The notes under the pieces are model-generated. The model searched no databases, was not told where the DNA came from, and saw only the letters and a program-made list of their open reading frames with translations. A program made the position numbers and the translations under genes. 9,218 nucleotides of DNA from Opitutus sp. GAS368. Lineage in GTDB: Bacteria > Verrucomicrobiota > Verrucomicrobiae > Opitutales > UBA953. Below are positions 6,261 through 9,218 of this stretch, in pieces (position 1 is the stretch's first letter; every line of letters begins with the position of its first letter). The stretch spans positions 1 through 9,218 of the forward strand of contig CALQQQ010000034.1 in NCBI GenBank assembly GCA_943332745.1, given 5' to 3'.

Positions 6261-7079
6261 TTACGGGACGAACTTCGTCTCGCTGGCGACGCTGACCTTG
6301 CCGGTCTTAGCGCAATCGATGCAGTCAATGCGCTTGTCCAGTTGGCCCTTCTGCGGTTCGCGGGTGAAGCCAAGTCCGGCACACTTCTTGCAGGTAGCTT
6401 GCTCGTAGGTCATCACGCCATGGTCTGCGCCAGCGTTGACGGCCTCGATAAATTTCAGGAGGGCGGCCGGCGAGTCTTCGAGGGTCGCGCATTCGACGAA
6501 GGCTTCCCGGCGTAGCGTCAGACGCTTGCCGGCGAGCGGCGGATAGTTGGCGGTGAAGAGAAGCGAGACCGTACCGACGTGCATGCCGGTGAGCTTGCCG
6601 GTATCGCCGACCTTGGCGGGCTTATCGAGGAGGAGGATCGCCATCGTATCGACGCCGGCGGAGAGGGTCTCGTTGGAGTCGGCGGCGGGCCAGGCGGCCT
6701 TCGCGAGGAAGCGGTTGTCGCCGAGGTCCTGCAGGAGCGCGTAGTTGACCGCCGTGACGTGACCAGACGCCTTACTTGAGCCAGCTGGAGAGCTGTCGAC
6801 GATACGTTGTGCCGTGAAGGCCGTGAAGAGTCGCTGGAGTTCCTTGGTCGTTTCGGTGAAACCGACCTTATTCAGTTTCGAAAGCTGGAAAGTCCGGGAG
6901 AGCTTGGTCGCGGGTGAGGGGGCCTCCCGAAAGGCCGTGATCACTACCGAATTATCGACTTCTTCTTCGACGACTTTCGTGATGCCCTTCGGCGCTCCAG
7001 GGGTGGCTTTTGCACCAAAAGCGGTCGTCTGGGCCGAGGTCGATAGGGCGGTGGCCAAGAGGACGAGGAGCAGTCTCAT
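6261..7079 (-). CDS. Exported protein of unknown function with C-terminal DnaJ-like zinc-ribbon motif
   Basis: The product has 272 residues. A signal peptide at about 1-17 (MRLLLVLLATALSTSAQ) without a twin-arginine pair predicts Sec export. I recognise no domain in the middle (about 40-215); it is mixed alpha/beta-like with repeated short hydrophobic strands. The C-terminal end has two cysteine pairs, CKKCAGLGF (230-238) and CIDCAKTGK (253-261), separated by 19 residues. CxxCxGxG is the hallmark of DnaJ-type zinc fingers, so these four cysteines may bind one zinc ion. The ATG at 7079 lies 2 nt after the tatC stop, and the sequence upstream is pyrimidine-rich with no Shine-Dalgarno match, so translation probably depends on reinitiation after tatC. 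Whether it works with protein export is not shown; adjacency alone suggests it. It could instead be a general periplasmic protein carried in the operon. Confidence 0.8.
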   Translation of the reverse strand: MRLLLVLLATALSTSAQTTAFGAKATPGAPKGITKVVEEEVDNSVVITAFREAPSPATKLSRTFQLSKLNKVGFTETTKELQRLFTAFTAQRIVDSSPAGSSKASGHVTAVNYALLQDLGDNRFLAKAAWPAADSNETLSAGVDTMAILLLDKPAKVGDTGKLTGMHVGTVSLLFTANYPPLAGKRLTLRREAFVECATLEDSPAALLKFIEAVNAGADHGVMTYEQATCKKCAGLGFTREPQKGQLDKRIDCIDCAKTGKVSVASETKFVP

Positions 7080-7081
7080 GG

Positions 7082-8080
7082 TCAGTCGAGGGAGGAGAGG
7101 TCGCCTTCCGCCGGGGGCGGGGTGGACTTCGGCTTGGCCGGAGCTGGGCTGCTGTCGGAAGGGGTCACTGGCTTACGGGGCTTCGGACGAGAGTCGTCTT
7201 GATACGAGGAGTCATCCTCATCGTCGTCCGGGAGGTCGTCGTCTTCCGGGTTCGGCTTGTCTCCACGGGCGACGCGCTTACGTCGGACGATCACGGTACC
7301 GACCGCGACGGCGGCGAGGTAGAAGCTGAACAACACGCTGGTCATCACAATCAGTGAGATCGGTTCAGCAATCGGAGTGATCAGCGCGACCAGCAGCATG
7401 ATGCCGACCAGCATTCCGCGCCAGGACTTAAGCAGGGTCTTCGGCCGGACGAGTTCGAGCCACATGAGGACAATCAGCGCGAGCGGAAACTGGAAGGTCA
7501 GGCCCGTCAGCAGGCACATCATGACCACGAAAGCGTAGTAATCCGATGCCTGCCAAGTCACCTCCATCTTCATGCCTTCGGCGAAGTGCTGCCAGATCTG
7601 GATCGACATCGGACTTAGCCAATAGAATGCCAGTGCCGCTCCCATGAGGAAGAGGACGAGGGCGGCGCCACAGAAGGGGACGAGTCCGCTCTTTTCGCGA
7701 TCGGTGAGGGCTGGGCCGACAAAGCGGGCGGTCTCGTAGAGGAAGACCGGGGAGGCGAGGGCCACCCCAACGCCGAAGCCGGCGTACATGAGGACCTTCC
7801 ATACGCCCATGAAGGTGAACTCCTTGAGTTCCCCCATATTGACCAGACCGTCGCCAGGCTGGCTCAAGGCGAACGCGAGCGGAGAAGTTTCCGGGTGCTT
7901 GGCCCATTCCAGTGGCATGTTCAGCAACGCGGGGGTCTCGCGATAGAAGATCAGGGCGGTGACCATGCCGATGGCGAAGACAGTCACGACTCGAATCATC
8001 GATATGCGGAGGTCATCAAGGTGCTCCAAGAACGACATCTCGCTCCTGGGTTTGTTACGGCGAATGAGGGTGGAAAGCAT
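7082..8080 (-). CDS. tatC: Sec-independent protein translocase subunit TatC
   Basis: The product has 332 residues. TatC is the polytopic inner-membrane receptor that binds twin-arginine signal peptides and, with TatA/TatB, exports folded proteins. Evidence: the N-terminal signature SFLEHLDDLR (16-25), six predicted spans between about 28 and 265, FVGPALTDREK (120-130) aligning with the E. coli signal-binding segment around Phe94 and Glu103 (here Phe120 and Glu129), and ITPIAEPISL (234-243) before the last span. Gln197 in TFQFPL sits where E. coli has Glu170. The first periplasmic loop is about 18 residues longer than in E. coli. Residues 267-332 form an extra cytoplasmic tail, first basic, then acidic (EDDDLPDDDEDD), then Pro/Ser/Lys-rich. 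The start at 8080 has AAGGA 8 nt upstream inside the helicase stop region. A second ATG at 8038 with AGGAG 4 nt upstream would also give a family-typical N-terminus. No tatA/tatB is in the window. Confidence 0.95.
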   Translation of the reverse strand: MLSTLIRRNKPRSEMSFLEHLDDLRISMIRVVTVFAIGMVTALIFYRETPALLNMPLEWAKHPETSPLAFALSQPGDGLVNMGELKEFTFMGVWKVLMYAGFGVGVALASPVFLYETARFVGPALTDREKSGLVPFCGAALVLFLMGAALAFYWLSPMSIQIWQHFAEGMKMEVTWQASDYYAFVVMMCLLTGLTFQFPLALIVLMWLELVRPKTLLKSWRGMLVGIMLLVALITPIAEPISLIVMTSVLFSFYLAAVAVGTVIVRRKRVARGDKPNPEDDDLPDDDEDDSSYQDDSRPKPRKPVTPSDSSPAPAKPKSTPPPAEGDLSSLD

Positions 8081-8084
8081 GGGG

Positions 8085-9218
8085 TTAGTCCTTGCGGAGA
8101 AGGTCCTTAATCACGTCAAGGCTCAGGCCAGACGAGACGGAGTCTGATTCGGTTAGGAGCTTACGCAACATCTCAGACTTGGACTTTTGCAGCTCCATAA
8201 CGCGTTCTTCGATGGTTCCGGCGGCGATGAGCTTGATGCTGGTGACCGTCCGGGTCTGGCCGATGCGGTGGGCGCGGTCCGTGGCCTGGGCTTCGGCGGC
8301 AGGGTTCCACCAGGGGTCGAAATGGATGACCGTGTCGGCGCCCGTCAGGTTGAGGCCCGTGCCGCCTGCTTTGAGGGACATGAGCATGACCGGGATGGTG
8401 GTGGTGGAATTGAAAGTGTCGCACACGCCTTGGCGGTCTTTGGTGGAGCCGTCGAGGTAGCAGTAAGGGATGTCGCGGTCTTCAAGGGCGGTCTTGAGGA
8501 GCTGGAGCGCGGTGACGAACGTCGAGAAGACCAGCATGCGGTGGCCGGCGTCCTTGGACTCTTCGACGAGCTCGAGGAAGGCCTGCAGTTTCGCCGAGTC
8601 GGCTTCTTCCATCTTCGGATCGAGGATGCGCGGGTCGGCACAGATCTGACGGAGACGGAGGAGTTGGTTGAAGGCCGCCATCTGGATGCGGGCTTGCGTG
8701 GCACCGCCCATTTCCATCTCGAAGATTTCCTGGCGGGTGGACTCGAGGATCTCGTCGTAGATCTTCTTCTGGTTGTCCTCGAAATCGCAGTAGACGATCT
8801 GCTCGATCTTGGCGGGCAGCTCGGGCGCGACGGCGACCTTGGAGCGGCGCAGGATGTAAGGCGCAGCCATCTGCAAGAGACGGTCGTCATGCCACTTGCG
8901 TTCCTCGGCTTGGATGCGCTCCTCAGGCTTGGGGAGGTAGCCCGGCATCAGGAAGCCGAAGAGCGAGCGCAGGTCTTCGAGCGAGTTCTCCACCGGCGTG
9001 CCAGTGAGGATGTAGCGCCCCTTCGCGACGAGCTGCTTGACCGCCTTGGCGGCCTGAGCGCGGGAGTTCTTGATGTTCTGGCCTTCGTCGCAGATCGTGG
9101 CGCCCCAGGTGATGAGCGAGAACGCGGCGATATCGCGGGAAAGGGTGCCGTACGAGGTGATGACGAGATCGAAGCGCTGCAGGTATTCCTGCGCGGTGAA
9201 GCGGTTCTGGCCGTGGTG
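8085..9218 (-). CDS. SNF2-family DEAD/DEAH-box helicase, C-terminal part
   Basis: The last 377 residues are present; the 5' end lies beyond the right edge. The frame stays open to position 9218. SNF2/Swi2-type ATPases translocate on double-stranded DNA and remodel protein-DNA complexes. Visible motifs by window residue: DLVITSYGTL (17-26, before motif II), DEGQNIKN (44-51, the Walker B/DExx box), YILTGTPVENSLEDLRSLF (69-87, motif III region), MLVFSTF (228-234, motif IV), SLKAGGTGLNL (281-291, motif V), FDPWWNPAAEAQA (300-312) and DRAHRIGQ (314-321, motif VI). Walker A lies outside the window. The box reads DEGQ where DEAQ/DEAH is usual. A downstream-only start at 8991-8993 is simply the Val codon of GTPVEN and is not a start. 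Any N-terminal SWIM-type zinc finger cannot be seen. The stop lies 4 nt before tatC. Confidence 0.95.
   Translation of the reverse strand, partial: HHGQNRFTAQEYLQRFDLVITSYGTLSRDIAAFSLITWGATICDEGQNIKNSRAQAAKAVKQLVAKGRYILTGTPVENSLEDLRSLFGFLMPGYLPKPEERIQAEERKWHDDRLLQMAAPYILRRSKVAVAPELPAKIEQIVYCDFEDNQKKIYDEILESTRQEIFEMEMGGATQARIQMAAFNQLLRLRQICADPRILDPKMEEADSAKLQAFLELVEESKDAGHRMLVFSTFVTALQLLKTALEDRDIPYCYLDGSTKDRQGVCDTFNSTTTIPVMLMSLKAGGTGLNLTGADTVIHFDPWWNPAAEAQATDRAHRIGQTRTVTSIKLIAAGTIEERVMELQKSKSEMLRKLLTESDSVSSGLSLDVIKDLLRKD
8089..8093 (-). promoter_or_regulatory. Ribosome-binding site of tatC inside the helicase gene end
   Basis: AAGGA on the minus strand, 8 nt before the tatC ATG at 8080, is formed by the last two sense codons of the helicase gene (AAG GAC, then TAA). 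It supports 8080 as a usable start and implies translation of tatC linked to the helicase message. A second, equally good AGGAG precedes the internal ATG at 8038. Confidence 0.6.

Noticed and set aside
7201..7260. GTC/GTCC-rich stretch as a tandem repeat
   Set aside because: It simply encodes the Asp-rich segment of the TatC tail; there is no regular repeat unit.
8991..8993. GTG as a start of the helicase gene
   Set aside because: It is the internal Val codon of the conserved GTPVEN motif, and the frame stays open with SNF2 motifs up to the window edge.
1..9218. Defence island, CRISPR array, prophage or transposon
   Set aside because: No repeats, integrase, transposase, nuclease or toxin-antitoxin pair is visible. 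The lone SNF2 helicase sits with housekeeping genes and not beside a nuclease or methylase of a known defence system.

Overview
The window looks like core chromosome of a GC-rich Gram-negative bacterium, most likely from the Verrucomicrobiota (Opitutae-like). This is inferred from protein character only: a secreted right-handed beta-helix protein fused to a lectin-like tail, a PHB-depolymerase/LpqC-type exported esterase, a TatC with an acidic, proline-rich tail and a lipoprotein DUF192. No 16S rRNA or other taxonomic marker is present. I see no tRNA, rRNA, CRISPR array, insertion sequence, integrase or phage gene, and no sign of horizontal transfer.

Layout. Positions 1-216 (+) hold the C-terminal end of a Bax inhibitor-1/YccA-type membrane protein, followed by a strong intrinsic terminator at 240-277. 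That terminator directly abuts the start of a secreted alpha/beta-hydrolase esterase (278-1114, +). The esterase ends stop-to-stop, with no gap, against a large secreted beta-helix protein (1115-3835, -). Upstream of the beta-helix gene, on the same strand, is a class I SAM-dependent methyltransferase (3871-4584, -). A 54-bp divergent intergenic region separates the methyltransferase from a DUF192 lipoprotein (4639-5142, +), which again ends stop-to-stop with no gap against the next minus-strand gene cluster.

That cluster runs from the right edge leftwards: a SNF2-family helicase C-terminal portion (9218-8085), tatC (8080-7082), an exported protein with a C-terminal DnaJ-like four-cysteine zinc-ribbon motif (7079-6261), a long-chain-type polyprenyl diphosphate synthase (6194-5244) and a 34-residue single-span membrane protein (5247-5143) whose ATG overlaps the synthase stop as ATGA. 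The helicase/tatC and tatC/zinc-ribbon junctions are only 4 and 2 nt, so those three are very likely co-transcribed. The synthase lies 66 nt further on, past a weak putative terminator, and may be a separate or attenuated unit.

Functionally this is housekeeping: chromatin/DNA-translocase ATPase, folded-protein export, isoprenoid quinone side-chain synthesis and envelope or periplasmic proteins, next to an exported carbohydrate-related pair (esterase and beta-helix protein). I found no convincing undescribed defence or mobile system. The items most worth a second look are the coupled 34-aa membrane protein, the exported DnaJ-like zinc-ribbon protein coupled to tatC, the beta-helix/lectin fusion, and the two zero-gap convergent gene ends.
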